From positions 124,001-188,000 of the forward strand of contig NZ_CP048103.1 in NCBI RefSeq assembly GCF_013282215.1: a stretch of DNA of 64,000 bases, given 5' to 3'. Shown piece by piece: positions 1 to 8,118 of the stretch. Under the pieces are notes generated by a model. The model had not been told where the DNA came from. It saw only the letters and a list, made by a program, of their open reading frames with translations, and searched no databases. This DNA comes from Kroppenstedtia eburnea (GTDB lineage Bacteria; Bacillota; Bacilli; Thermoactinomycetales; DSM-45169). The translations under genes were made by a program, and so were the position numbers. The first letter of the stretch is position 1. The number at the start of each line of letters is the position of its first letter.

Positions 1-1
1 G

Positions 2-37
2 AAGCTGGACATCCCCGGAGATAAAAAGAAAAAATGA
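2..37 (+). CDS. C-terminal tail of an upstream gene (partial)
   Basis: An open frame enters from the left edge and ends at a TGA at 35-37. Its last residues read KLDIPGDKKKK, a lysine-rich tail. A strong terminator follows 11 bases later, which suits the end of a transcription unit. In Bacillus the gene before spoVT is mfd; other relatives have a peptidyl-prolyl isomerase near there. Too little remains to identify the product. Confidence 0.4.
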   Translation, partial: KLDIPGDKKKK

Positions 38-48
38 TTGGAATCAGT

Positions 49-76
49 GACAGGGCGCGATGCCCTGTCTTTTTTT
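49..76 (+). terminator. Rho-independent terminator before spoVT
   Basis: GACAGGGC pairs with GCCCTGTC around a five-base loop and is followed by seven T. It separates the upstream gene from spoVT. Confidence 0.85.
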
Positions 77-90
77 ACGGGATGAAATCA

Positions 91-120
91 GCATAATAAT
101 TTGGCAAGGGATGAATACTA
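91..120 (+). promoter_or_regulatory. Candidate forespore (sigma-G type) promoter of spoVT
   Basis: GCATAA and AATACTA are separated by 17 bases. The second box resembles the CATACTA -10 element used by sigma-G, and spoVT is a sigma-G gene in Bacillus subtilis. The match is partial, so this is only a candidate. Confidence 0.35.
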
Positions 121-201
121 TGGGCGTATCCATCGGCAGAGCAGAAAAGAAAAGCGGCCTGATTCGGAGCAAATTATCGTGAAAGTGAGGCAACCAGACC
201 C

Positions 202-744
202 ATGAAAGCAACCGGCATCGTACGTCGCATCGACGATCTCGGACGGGTCGTGATTCCCAAGGAGATTCGCCGAACCCTTCGCATCCGCGAGGGGGACCCA
301 CTGGAAATTTTCGTCGACCGAGACGGTGAAGTGATTCTGAAGAAATATTCCCCCATCGGGGAATTGGGGGACTTTGCCAAAGAATACGCAGAGGCTTTAT
401 TTGAGAGCATTCAGCATATCACCCTGATTTGTGATCGGGACTCGGTGATTGCCGTCGCCGGGGCTTCCAAAAAAGATTATCTGGAAAAACCCATCGGGGG
501 AATGGTGGAGGCCTGCATGGATCAACGGAGGCCACAGCAGGAAACAACTCCCGCGCGGGTGGAATTGATCCGGGATCTGCCGGAGGAGTATGCATCCTAC
601 ATTATCGTTCCCATCAACGCCGGGGGAGACCCGATCGGTGCCGTAATCCTCCTCTCCAAAGAGGAAGGGGCCAAGATGGGGGAGCTGGAATTGAAGCTGG
701 CCACCACAGCCGCCTCCTTTCTCGGGAAGCAGATGGAGCAATAG
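202..744 (+). CDS. spoVT: Stage V sporulation protein T, forespore transcription regulator
   Basis: 180 residues, close to the 178 of B. subtilis SpoVT. Residues 1-50 form an AbrB-type swapped-hairpin DNA-binding domain (MKATGIVRRIDDLGRVVIPK, then IRRTLRIREGD). The rest is the GAF-like sensor domain. SpoVT tunes sigma-G dependent genes late in the forespore. A terminator precedes it and another follows, so it is probably monocistronic, as in Bacillus. The ATG at 202 follows an AAGTGAGG ribosome-binding site at 182-189. Both its position at the head of the yabM-yabN-yabO order and its sequence support the name strongly. Confidence 0.96.
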   Translation: MKATGIVRRIDDLGRVVIPKEIRRTLRIREGDPLEIFVDRDGEVILKKYSPIGELGDFAKEYAEALFESIQHITLICDRDSVIAVAGASKKDYLEKPIGGMVEACMDQRRPQQETTPARVELIRDLPEEYASYIIVPINAGGDPIGAVILLSKEEGAKMGELELKLATTAASFLGKQMEQ

Positions 745-784
745 CGTCTGCGGGGAGGAAGACGGGAATGTCCACATGATTTGC

Positions 785-808
785 AGCAGGCGGAATGCCT
801 GCTTTTTT
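785..808 (+). terminator. Terminator after spoVT
   Basis: GCAGGC pairs with GCCTGC around the loop GGAAT, followed by six T at 803-808. Confidence 0.85.
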
Positions 809-859
809 CCGCTTGGAGATGAACCATTCCCCTTGGATGATGTATATTTAAATGGTGTT

Positions 860-1101
860 TAGAAGTGTTGTGTAATCGTGCCCCTTCAGAGAAAATCACA
901 GAAAGGCGAGGACGGTGAGGATTTGATTCGCCTTTGCACTCAGGGGAGTACAAGCCTCGCCAGGGGGCTTTCGCCCCCGGTCTCGCTATGTAGGGAGGGT
1001 TGGGTTTCACATGGAGTGACTTGGGCAGTTCAGAACAACCGGAAGGTCATGTGAAACCCCATCCCGACCGCCTTCAAAGGCAGTAAATCACAACGCTTCT
1101 A
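860..1101 (+). repeat. MITE-like element, copy 1 (long form, 242 bp)
   Basis: The left end reads TAGAAGTGTTGTG and the right end TCACAACGCTTCTA, imperfect terminal inverted repeats. Inside are a GC-rich block (GCCAGGGGGCTTTCGCCC) and a hairpin whose arms are GGGTTTCACAT and ATGTGAAACC. It is related to copies at 6282, 17772, 21514 and 24748. A second partial right end follows at 1104-1115, just before the ribosome-binding site of the next gene. It has no coding capacity. Confidence 0.8.
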
Positions 1102-1133
1102 ATTCACAACGCTTGCAGAGAAAGGGGGACATC

Positions 1134-2756
1134 ATGGAGCAGGGGAAACAATCTTTTATGAAAGGGGCCGCCATCCTGGCAGCCGCCGCTTTCATCACCA
1201 AACTCCTGGGAGCAGTATATAAGATCCCCTATCAGAATATCACCGGTAACGAAGGGATGTTCGTCTATCAACAAGTGTATCCCCTGTACAGCACCCTGTT
1301 GACGGTGGCCACCGCCGGCTTTCCCATCGCGGTCTCCAAACTGGTGTCGGAGCGGTTGGCCTGGGGGGATGAAGAGGGAGCCCGGCGGGTTTTTCGTGTA
1401 ACCTCGGTGCTTCTGACCCTGTCCGGCCTCGGTCTGTTTTTTCTCCTCTACCTGGGAGCTCCCGTCGTGGCCGGGTGGATGGGCAGCCGGGAACTGCTCA
1501 CCTTGCCGATTCAAGCGGTCTCCACCGCACTGTTGGTGGTCCCGATCATGTCGGTGATCCGGGGCTATTTCCAGGGACGCCGCAATATGACCCCCACCGC
1601 CGTCTCACAAGTGGTGGAGCAGGGGGTTCGTGTGGTGACCATTCTCACCTTGGCCTGGTGGTTCACAGTGAACGGCTACGGAGTGGTCTACGCCGGTGCC
1701 GGTGCGGTGTTCGGGGCATTTACCGGTGCGGTGGCGGGGTTGGTGGTGTTGCTTGTCTACTGGAATCAAAACCGGAAGGGGATGGACCCGATCCCCTCCC
1801 CACCTTCCTCCGCCTCCGGGCAATCTCCGGGAAACCTGGTGCGGCGCCTGGTGGCGCTGTCCATTCCCATCTCTCTGGGGGCTTTGGTGCTCCCCCTCTT
1901 CTCCCTGGCGGACTCTTTTACCGTGGCCAACCTGTTGGAGGCGGGGGGATGGAGTTCAGCCGAAGCAGTGGAGTGGAAGGGGATCTATGACCGGGGGCAA
2001 CCCCTGATCCAGTTTGCTTCCTTTTTTGCAACGGCTCTGTCCCTGTCCATTGTGCCGGTGATCGCCGAAGCACAGACCTTGCGGGACGGGAGGAAAATCG
2101 CCGATCGTTCGGCGTTGGCGCTCCGGTTGACCTTATTCATGGGTCTTCCCGCCTCCCTCGGGCTCGCATTGGTGGCCCGTCCCACCAATGTGATGCTTTA
2201 CAAGGACGGTGCCGGTTCGGAAGCATTGGCCATCCTGGCGGTGACCACTCTCTTTTCCACCCTGGCCATGACCTCCTCCGGCATCCTCCAGGGGATGGAT
2301 CGTGTAGTGTTGCCCGCCTGGCACCTGGGTGTCGGAATCGGGGTGAAGTTGGCGGGAAATGCTCTGCTGATTCCGGTGTTGGACATCCGGGGAGCCGCCC
2401 TGGCCACGGTTTTGGGTTATGCCGCCGCCGCGGTGCTCAACCTGCTGGCCATCCGGAGACGGATCGGCTCCCTGTTCAGATTGGGACCGACCAAGATTCC
2501 GCTGCTCTTGGCCACCCTGGCCATGGGGAGTGTGGTCTGGGTGGTGGTCCAGGGAACCGGATGGGTGACGGCAGGGTGGAGTCCCCGTTTGTCCATGACT
2601 GTGGCCTCCCTGAGCGGTGTGATGGCGGGAGCGGCCGTCTACGGAGTGGCTTTGCCGGGGCTGGGTGTGGTCCGACGTCGGGATCTGGAGCGGGTTCCCA
2701 AGGTCGGCGGCAAATTGATTCCGTGGATGGAGAGATTCCATTTACTGAAATCATAA
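1134..2756 (+). CDS. SpoVB/MurJ-family polysaccharide flippase (YabM type)
   Basis: 540 residues with about 14 hydrophobic segments, starting with an early helix in which FITKLLGAVYKIPYQ is typical of the MATE-like MVF/polysaccharide transporter superfamily. Members flip lipid-linked saccharides across the membrane; the spoVT-linked YabM and its relative SpoVB act in sporulation or cell-wall synthesis. I use the ATG at 1134, seven bases after AAAGGGGG, rather than the in-frame TTG at 1113 that lies in repeat sequence. It is followed 17 bases later by mazG, so the two are probably co-transcribed. The exact substrate cannot be read from the sequence. Confidence 0.88.
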   Translation: MEQGKQSFMKGAAILAAAAFITKLLGAVYKIPYQNITGNEGMFVYQQVYPLYSTLLTVATAGFPIAVSKLVSERLAWGDEEGARRVFRVTSVLLTLSGLGLFFLLYLGAPVVAGWMGSRELLTLPIQAVSTALLVVPIMSVIRGYFQGRRNMTPTAVSQVVEQGVRVVTILTLAWWFTVNGYGVVYAGAGAVFGAFTGAVAGLVVLLVYWNQNRKGMDPIPSPPSSASGQSPGNLVRRLVALSIPISLGALVLPLFSLADSFTVANLLEAGGWSSAEAVEWKGIYDRGQPLIQFASFFATALSLSIVPVIAEAQTLRDGRKIADRSALALRLTLFMGLPASLGLALVARPTNVMLYKDGAGSEALAILAVTTLFSTLAMTSSGILQGMDRVVLPAWHLGVGIGVKLAGNALLIPVLDIRGAALATVLGYAAAAVLNLLAIRRRIGSLFRLGPTKIPLLLATLAMGSVVWVVVQGTGWVTAGWSPRLSMTVASLSGVMAGAAVYGVALPGLGVVRRRDLERVPKVGGKLIPWMERFHLLKS

Positions 2757-2773
2757 TCAGGTGGTGATCGGGG

Positions 2774-4240
2774 TTGGGAAAAATCACAGTGGTCGGTCTG
2801 GGCCCGGGAGATGAGGATGGGCTTTCCCTGGGGGTATTCCGGTTGCTGACCCAAGCGGAAGATCTGTGGTTGCGGACAGGGAGGCACCCTGTCGTCTCTT
2901 GGTTGGAAGAGGAAGGCATCTCCTACCGAACCTTTGATTCCGTCTATGAAAAGCACACCGATTTTCCAAGCGTCTATCGGGAGATCGCCGATGAGTTGCT
3001 GGTGCGGGCCCGGGAAGGGAATGTGGTTTACGCCGTTCCCGGTCATCCGATGGTGGCCGAAAAAACAGTGGAGATTCTCCGACTGGAAGGGAGTGAACAA
3101 GGGGTTCCGGTGGAGGTGAAAGGGGGCGCCAGCTTCCTGGATGCCGTCTTCACCTGTGTCGGAGTGGACCCGGTGGATGGCTTTCTCCTCCTGGACGGAA
3201 CCGCCCTGGAAGCCGGTGAGGTCAATCCCCGCGTTCATCAGCTGATCACCCAGGTTTACGACCGGATGATCGCCTCGGAAGTGAAACTCACACTGATGGA
3301 GGTTTATCCCGATGATACTCCCGTGACGGTGGTGACGGCGGCGGGGGTGCCAGGGCAGGAGCGTGTGGAACAGGTTCCGCTCTATTTGCTGGATCGGAAA
3401 GAACGGTTCGGCAATCTGAGTACGGTTTATATCCCTCCCTCATCCAACCCGGATGTCCTGCACCGGCAATTTTCCACCCTCGTTGAGATTATCGCCCATC
3501 TCCGCGCCCCGGAGGGATGTCCTTGGGATCGGAAGCAGACCCATGAAAGTCTCAGACCCTATCTGCTGGAAGAGTCCTATGAATTTCTGGAAGCCGTCGC
3601 TGAAGGGGATCCGGAGGGGATGGCTGATGAACTGGGAGATGTGTTGCTCCAGGTCCTCCTTCACGCCCAGATCGCATCGGAAACCGGAGAGTTTGCGATC
3701 GGGGATGTGGTGAAAAATCTGGCTGACAAGCTGATCCGTCGCCATCCCCATGTGTTCGGGGAGGAGTCGGTGGAAGATGAGACAGATGTGAAGCGGAAAT
3801 GGGAGGAGATCAAGGCCCGGGAACGAGGGGAGGAGGAGAAGTCCCTGTTGGAGGGGATCCCCGGGGAATTCCCGGCACTGGCACGTGCCCTCAAACTGCA
3901 GAGAAAGGCGGCCGGGGTCGGCTTTGACTGGGACAGCACCGAAGGGGTGCGGGACAAAATAGAGGAGGAACTGGCGGAGGTGTTTACGGCCTCTCCCGCG
4001 GAACGGGAGGAAGAAGTGGGGGACCTCTTCTTCACCATCGTGGCCCTGGCCCGGTTCTTCCAAGTCGATCCGGAACAGGCCCTGCTGGGGGCCTGCCGCA
4101 AGTTTGTCCGCCGCTTCCATCACCTGGAGGCGGAGGCCCGCCGGAGAGGCCGCCCGGTGAAGGATTTCCCCCTGACACAACTGGACGCCTGGTGGGAGCA
4201 AGCCAAAGAGGCAGAGCGGCGGGGACAGAGGAATCTTTGA
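2774..4240 (+). CDS. mazG: MazG nucleoside triphosphate pyrophosphohydrolase with N-terminal methylase-like domain (YabN)
   Basis: 488 residues, two domains. Residues 1-220 resemble tetrapyrrole (SAM-dependent) methylases, beginning KITVVGLGPGDED. Residues 230-480 hold two MazG segments; the first carries LRAPEGCPWDRKQTHESL and the metal-binding EExxE...ExxD arrangement (LEESYEFLEAV, then ADELGDVLLQ). MazG clears non-canonical or excess NTPs. The start is a TTG at 2774 with AGGTGGTGA upstream. Length and fusion match B. subtilis YabN. It lies between the flippase and hup, as in Bacillus. Confidence 0.93.
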   Translation: MGKITVVGLGPGDEDGLSLGVFRLLTQAEDLWLRTGRHPVVSWLEEEGISYRTFDSVYEKHTDFPSVYREIADELLVRAREGNVVYAVPGHPMVAEKTVEILRLEGSEQGVPVEVKGGASFLDAVFTCVGVDPVDGFLLLDGTALEAGEVNPRVHQLITQVYDRMIASEVKLTLMEVYPDDTPVTVVTAAGVPGQERVEQVPLYLLDRKERFGNLSTVYIPPSSNPDVLHRQFSTLVEIIAHLRAPEGCPWDRKQTHESLRPYLLEESYEFLEAVAEGDPEGMADELGDVLLQVLLHAQIASETGEFAIGDVVKNLADKLIRRHPHVFGEESVEDETDVKRKWEEIKARERGEEEKSLLEGIPGEFPALARALKLQRKAAGVGFDWDSTEGVRDKIEEELAEVFTASPAEREEEVGDLFFTIVALARFFQVDPEQALLGACRKFVRRFHHLEAEARRRGRPVKDFPLTQLDAWWEQAKEAERRGQRNL

Positions 4241-4263
4241 AGGAATCGCGTACGGGGGCAGGA

Positions 4264-4291
4264 TTTTCACTTTTTGCCCAGAAAGTATAAT
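4264..4291 (+). promoter_or_regulatory. Candidate sigma-A promoter of hup
   Basis: A perfect TATAAT at 4286-4291 lies 28 bases before the hup start. The best -35 (TTTTCA, 4264-4269, 16-base spacer) is poor, so the call rests on the -10 box. Confidence 0.4.
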
Positions 4292-4318
4292 CCACACCGG
4301 TCTGAAGGAGGATTCCAA

Positions 4319-4591
4319 ATGAATAAAAATGATCTGATCCACAACATTGCCCAAAAAAGCGGGATGACCAAAAAAGATGTGGAAACCGTTGTCAACGGAT
4401 TCCTGGAAGAAGTGACCCACGCCCTGGGTTCCGGGGAAAAAGTTCAGCTGATCGGCTTTGGCACCTTTGAAACCCGCAAGCGGTCCGGCCGCAGCGGCCG
4501 CAATCCGCAGACCGGCGCCGTCATCGAGATCCCCGAGTCCACTGTGCCGGCCTTTAAGGCGGGCACCCGGCTCAAAGAAGCGGTCAAGTAA
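4319..4591 (+). CDS. hup: HU-type histone-like DNA-binding protein
   Basis: 90 residues, the standard HU length. It begins MNKNDLIHNIAQKSG, has the GFGTFETRKRSGRSGRNPQTG beta-arm core and ends in PAFKAGTRLKEAVK. HU bends and compacts DNA as a dimer. The start at 4319 follows GAAGGAGG; an upstream in-frame ATG at 4274 would add 15 residues foreign to the family and is rejected. Two bases separate its stop from the next start, which suggests translational coupling to rqcP. Confidence 0.96.
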   Translation: MNKNDLIHNIAQKSGMTKKDVETVVNGFLEEVTHALGSGEKVQLIGFGTFETRKRSGRSGRNPQTGAVIEIPESTVPAFKAGTRLKEAVK

Positions 4592-4593
4592 CG

Positions 4594-4872
4594 ATGCGTC
4601 TGGATAAGTTTCTGAAAGTGTCCCGGCTTGTCAAGCGACGCACCTTGGCCAAAGAAGTGTGCGACCAGGGGCGGGTGGAAGTGAACGGAAGGCCGGCCAA
4701 AGCGGGAACGGTACTGGTCATGGGGGATGAGGTGGCCATTCGATTCGGCAACCAGTCCCTTCGGGTGCGGGTGGAATCCTTGAAGGAGACCACCCGGAAG
4801 TCGGAAGCGGGTGAGCTGTACACGGTGCTGGAGCGAGTTTCCGACGGCGGGGCCGGTCATACCGGTTCCTGA
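4594..4872 (+). CDS. rqcP: S4-domain ribosome quality-control protein RqcP (YabO)
   Basis: 92 residues dominated by an S4 RNA-binding domain: MRLDKFLKVSRLVKRRTLAK, then DQGRVEVNGRPAKAG and VMGDEVAIRFG. B. subtilis YabO (RqcP, 86 residues) works with RqcH to add alanine tails to stalled nascent chains on 50S subunits. The gene starts two bases after the hup stop, in its usual place before yabP. The last ten residues are less conserved. Confidence 0.93.
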   Translation: MRLDKFLKVSRLVKRRTLAKEVCDQGRVEVNGRPAKAGTVLVMGDEVAIRFGNQSLRVRVESLKETTRKSEAGELYTVLERVSDGGAGHTGS

Positions 4873-4881
4873 GCCGGAACA

Positions 4882-4910
4882 GTTCTAAAACTTGTCCTCC
4901 GTCATACCAT
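4882..4910 (+). promoter_or_regulatory. Candidate mother-cell (sigma-E type) promoter of yabPQ
   Basis: CATACCAT at 4903-4910 resembles the sigma-E -10 box (CATACAnT). A weak -35-like GTTCTAAA lies about 14 bases upstream. In Bacillus yabPQ is expressed in the mother cell. Confidence 0.35.
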
Positions 4911-4934
4911 GTATCGTAAAGGGGGTACATGCCA

Positions 4935-5231
4935 ATGGCGGAGGAATTGTATCTGTCCGGTGCGGCCCATCACGAAGTGGTGCTGGTCGGCCGGAACACC
5001 CTGGATGTGACCGGTGTTACGGGCGTGGACAGCTTTGACAGTGAAGAATTTCTGTTGCAGACGGAGTGCGGCTATCTCGGGATCCGGGGAACCAACCTTC
5101 ATATCAAAACCCTGGACTTGGAACAGGGAAAAGTGGCGATTGAAGGGGAGTTTCATGAGATGAGCTACCTGGATGACGGACATCACCGGGCGGATCGGGC
5201 CAAAAGCTTGATGGGCAGGTTGTTCCGGTGA
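4935..5231 (+). CDS. yabP: Sporulation protein YabP
   Basis: 98 residues, the usual size of YabP (PRC-barrel-like spore protein family). Readable family features are HEVVLVGRNTLDVTGV, then VDSFDSEEFLLQT and GTNLHIKTLDLEQGKVAIEG. The protein is needed in sporulation of some Bacillales, but its biochemical role is unknown. An ATG at 4929 is only three bases from AAAGGGGG, so I prefer the in-frame ATG at 4935 with a nine-base gap. It overlaps yabQ by four bases. Confidence 0.9.
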   Translation: MAEELYLSGAAHHEVVLVGRNTLDVTGVTGVDSFDSEEFLLQTECGYLGIRGTNLHIKTLDLEQGKVAIEGEFHEMSYLDDGHHRADRAKSLMGRLFR

Positions 5232-5815
5232 CGCTCCACACCCAGTGGCTCACCCTCGGCCTCATGTTGGGATCAGGCTGGCTGATGGGGTTCATGCTGG
5301 ATTTGTACCGGGTCCTCTCCCGCCGGTTTCGGCTGGGAGGATGGGCCGTTTCTCTGGTTGATTTGCTCTATTGGGGCGTTTCGGCGGGACTGGTCTTTTC
5401 TCTTCTGATGTGGAGCAATTGGGGAGAACTCCGTTTTTATATCTTTGCCGCGATCCTCACAGGTTGGCTGACCTACCACACTTGGTTTGAAAGTTGGGTC
5501 AGGCGCGGGATCGAATGGAGCGTACATGCCGTGGAGCAGATCCTCCGCTTTTTTCTGCGGTTGTTTCTGGTGGTGGTATGGCGTCCCGGGGTCGCGGTGT
5601 GGGGTCTGTTGAAGAAGTTGCTGGTTCTGGGGTTCCGCCTGCTCCTGTGGATCTTGCGGATCCCGCTCTGTATTCTCTCTCCCTTGGGTCGATGGTTGCA
5701 ACCCGTCGGAGCCCCTCTGGTCCGCCGGTTGGAACCGATCGTCCGACCCGTTGTCCAATTTTCCCGCACGATCAGGCGGTGGTTTTCGGGAAAAGGAAAG
5801 GATCATGAGGTGTAG
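5228..5815 (+). CDS. yabQ: Spore cortex biosynthesis protein YabQ
   Basis: 195 residues, starting with GTG inside the yabP stop (GTGA overlap). Hydrophobic helices cover about residues 5-25, 38-60, 65-82 and a long stretch near 100-155; the C-terminus is basic. B. subtilis YabQ is a mother-cell membrane protein required for cortex formation. The GSGWLMGFMLDLYRVL start and the coupling to yabP make the call firm despite low overall conservation. Confidence 0.9.
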   Translation: MTLHTQWLTLGLMLGSGWLMGFMLDLYRVLSRRFRLGGWAVSLVDLLYWGVSAGLVFSLLMWSNWGELRFYIFAAILTGWLTYHTWFESWVRRGIEWSVHAVEQILRFFLRLFLVVVWRPGVAVWGLLKKLLVLGFRLLLWILRIPLCILSPLGRWLQPVGAPLVRRLEPIVRPVVQFSRTIRRWFSGKGKDHEV

Positions 5816-5861
5816 CTGACCACCTCCGGAATCGTGCAGTACAGAAAAAGGATGGATTCAG

Positions 5862-6239
5862 ATGAACAATAGAGGGTCATCGGAGAATGTGGTTTCTTTC
5901 CATTCAACCCCATCCGCCCCGTCGACTCCCCCCTCTTCCCCCGCCGCCCCCCCTCTGCCGCGCCGGGTTCGCCTTCGCCGGCGAATCTGGCTGATCCTGA
6001 TGCTTATTCTCTTTCTGTGGAGTGGAAGTGAATGGATCATCCAGACCCGGGCGGTTCACTCGAAGGAGGCGGCCTTGGTGGAGAAACGGCGGGAGCTGGC
6101 TTTATTGGAGAAGGAGCGGAGGGAGTTGAAGCAGGAGATCAACCGGCTTCAGGATGAAGACTATTTGTTCGAGTTGGCGCGAAAGATGGGATACGGCAAG
6201 CCGGGTGAGGAAATACTGGATGTGTCGGATCTCCCATAA
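5862..6239 (+). CDS. divIC: Cell division protein DivIC (FtsB/FtsL family)
   Basis: 125 residues: a cytoplasmic proline/serine-rich tail (about 1-35), a basic patch, one membrane helix (IWLILMLILFLWSGSEW) and an extracellular coiled coil (about 65-105) ending in FELARKMGYGKPGEE, the DivIC/FtsB signature. DivIC joins FtsL and DivIB in the divisome. The P/S-rich N-terminal tail is longer than in B. subtilis. A weak AAAGGATGG precedes the ATG. A strong terminator closes the operon right after the stop. Confidence 0.92.
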   Translation: MNNRGSSENVVSFHSTPSAPSTPPSSPAAPPLPRRVRLRRRIWLILMLILFLWSGSEWIIQTRAVHSKEAALVEKRRELALLEKERRELKQEINRLQDEDYLFELARKMGYGKPGEEILDVSDLP

Positions 6240-6242
6240 TGT

Positions 6243-6277
6243 ACAAGCCGTCTGCACCTGGGCAGACGGCTTGTTTT
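6243..6277 (+). terminator. Terminator after divIC
   Basis: A perfect 13-bp stem (ACAAGCCGTCTGC with its complement) around a six-base loop, followed by TTT. Confidence 0.8.
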
Positions 6278-6281
6278 CGGT

Positions 6282-6523
6282 TAAAAGCATTGTGATTTAG
6301 TGCGTTCTTGGACGGTCGGGATTGGGTTTCACATTCCGCTTCGTTGTTCTGACGAGCCAAAGGCGCTTCATGTGAAACCCAACCCTCCCTGCATAGCGAG
6401 ACCAAGGGCGAAAGCCCCCTGGCGAGACTTGTACTGGTGAGTGCATAGCGTGACCAGGGAGCGAAGCGACCCTGGGCACGACTTGTGCCCTATGGGTATG
6501 ACCGCTTTTTCACAACGCTTCTA
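6282..6523 (-). repeat. MITE-like element, copy 2 (long form, inverted, 242 bp)
   Basis: It has the same length as copy 1 but its inner blocks run in the opposite direction (GGGCGAAAGCCCCCTGGC reads as the complement of copy 1). The ends are TAAAAGCATTGTGA and TCACAACGCTTCTA. The right terminal CTA supplies the TAG stop codon of the minus-strand ktrB gene at 6521-6523. An extra block around 6440-6500 contains a second small hairpin. Confidence 0.8.
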
Positions 6524-7861
6524 ATGGCCGATGATCAGTTGTTCCCGGGGGTAGCGGTAAGGATCCGGCGGGGTCTTCCCCCGGAGCAGGAACAGGATCG
6601 GAAGGAGACCGATCCGGCCCACGAACATCAACACCATGAGAATTCCTTTGGTGATGGCAGTCAGTTCCGGGGTGATTCCCAAGGAAGCGCCGGTGGTGCC
6701 AAAAGCGGAATTCACTTCAAAGATGATGGTATTCAGGGACTGTTGCGGTTGCAGAGCGGTCACCGAGACGGTTGCCAGTCCGACCAGGAGGATGCCGATG
6801 GAGAAGATGACGGCAGCTTTGCGGATATCCTCGTCCATCAATTCCCGGTGGAAAACCCGGATGTTGCGCTGGCCCCGGGCATATCCGAAGATGGCCAAAA
6901 TCACCACGGCCAGGGTGGTGGTCCGGATTCCGCCACCGACGCTGGAAGGGCTGGCACCGATAAACATCAGGAAAGAGAGGAAGAGTTGGGACGAGACCGT
7001 AAAATTGTTCAGATCGAGGATCGTCAATCCACAACTTCGCATCGTCACAGAATAGAAAAGGGAGTTCCAAAAAGTTTGCCCCAACCCCTGGTCGGCATAC
7101 AGGTGTTGCCCTTCCAGCAACCACAACCCCGTCACTCCCAATACCAGCAGGGCGATATAAGTGGTGACGGTGATTTTGGTGAACAGGGAGAAGCGGAAAT
7201 TCCGGCGGCCCCGGGAGGCAAACCACTCCTTCAGTTCGACCAGAACAGGGAAGCCGATCCCGCCGGCCACGATCAGCAACATGTTGAGAGTGATAAAGAA
7301 GTGATCATTCCGGAATCCGACCAGGGAATTCCCGAATATATCCAATCCCGCATTGGTATATGCAGAAAGGGAGCTGAATGCACCGTAGGCGATGGCTTTC
7401 CATCCGTAGTCGTAGGCCAGGTGAAGGTAGATCCCCATAAGCACTGCACCCAGGGCCTCGATCGCCAGGGAGATGATCAGGATATCCCGCATCAACCGAA
7501 CCAGACCTGCCAGGTCGGAGCGGTTTTGGTCCAGCATGATCATCCGCCGCCGCTGAATTCCGATTCTCTGACCCGTGGCCATCCACAAGAAGGTGCCCAC
7601 GGTCATGAATCCGACGCCGCCGAACTGAATCATGGCCATGATCATGATGATTCCTGTCAGGCTGAACGTATCTGCGGTATTGACCACAGTCAGGCCGGTC
7701 ACGCTCACGGCACTCACCGCGGTGAACAGAGCGTCCAGATAACTCAGCTCCACCCCCGGCCGTTGGGCGACGGGAAGCCAGAGGAGAAAGCTGGACAGGA
7801 TCGATGCGGAAAAATAGATCAGGATCAAGAGCTGAACCGGTGTCAGCTTTTTCAGATGCAT
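6521..7861 (-). CDS. KtrB/TrkH-family potassium (K+/Na+) transport channel subunit
   Basis: 446 residues, the size of KtrB/KtrD. Four M1-P-M2 repeats are visible. Selectivity-filter regions read SVTGLTVVNT, TNAGLD, MRSCGLTILD and TTGASLG. The membrane pore works with a cytosolic RCK subunit (KtrA/KtrC), which is not in this window. I choose the ATG at 7861 (MHLKKLTPVQ), nine bases after GGGGTAGG on the minus strand, over a TTG nine codons upstream. The gene is unusual here: it interrupts the Bacillus divIC-spoIIE order, and its stop codon lies in the end of a MITE-like repeat. Confidence 0.92.
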   Translation of the reverse strand: MHLKKLTPVQLLILIYFSASILSSFLLWLPVAQRPGVELSYLDALFTAVSAVSVTGLTVVNTADTFSLTGIIMIMAMIQFGGVGFMTVGTFLWMATGQRIGIQRRRMIMLDQNRSDLAGLVRLMRDILIISLAIEALGAVLMGIYLHLAYDYGWKAIAYGAFSSLSAYTNAGLDIFGNSLVGFRNDHFFITLNMLLIVAGGIGFPVLVELKEWFASRGRRNFRFSLFTKITVTTYIALLVLGVTGLWLLEGQHLYADQGLGQTFWNSLFYSVTMRSCGLTILDLNNFTVSSQLFLSFLMFIGASPSSVGGGIRTTTLAVVILAIFGYARGQRNIRVFHRELMDEDIRKAAVIFSIGILLVGLATVSVTALQPQQSLNTIIFEVNSAFGTTGASLGITPELTAITKGILMVLMFVGRIGLLPILFLLRGKTPPDPYRYPREQLIIGH

Positions 7862-8118
7862 AAGTGAACCTACCCCACTCTCGGCCAAAACTAATGTTCA
7901 TTTTACAATACAGGGTTCGGTTTGCAAATCGGAAAGAGGAATATCCTTCCGTTCAGAGAAGAAGAATGGGGAAGACAAAGATGGACCGGGGGAACTGTGC
8001 GCGGAATCCGGGCAAAGGTGACAACAGGGTGTGTCTGGCCGGCGATGGGTGATCGGACACGCAGGTGACAGAGGGATGACGAAAAAATGAAGGCGGGACT
8101 CCCGGGGGAAAGGGGCGA

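Noticed and set aside
860-1101. The GC-rich hairpin repeats as a CRISPR array or rRNA remnant
   Set aside because: Copies are kilobases apart with no spacers, and they have terminal inverted repeats, which fits a small mobile element better.
6485-7867. A long plus-strand open frame of 460 codons
   Set aside because: It is the mirror of the ktrB coding strand. Its protein is low-complexity and rich in H, D, Q and G, as expected of antisense reading in GC-rich DNA.
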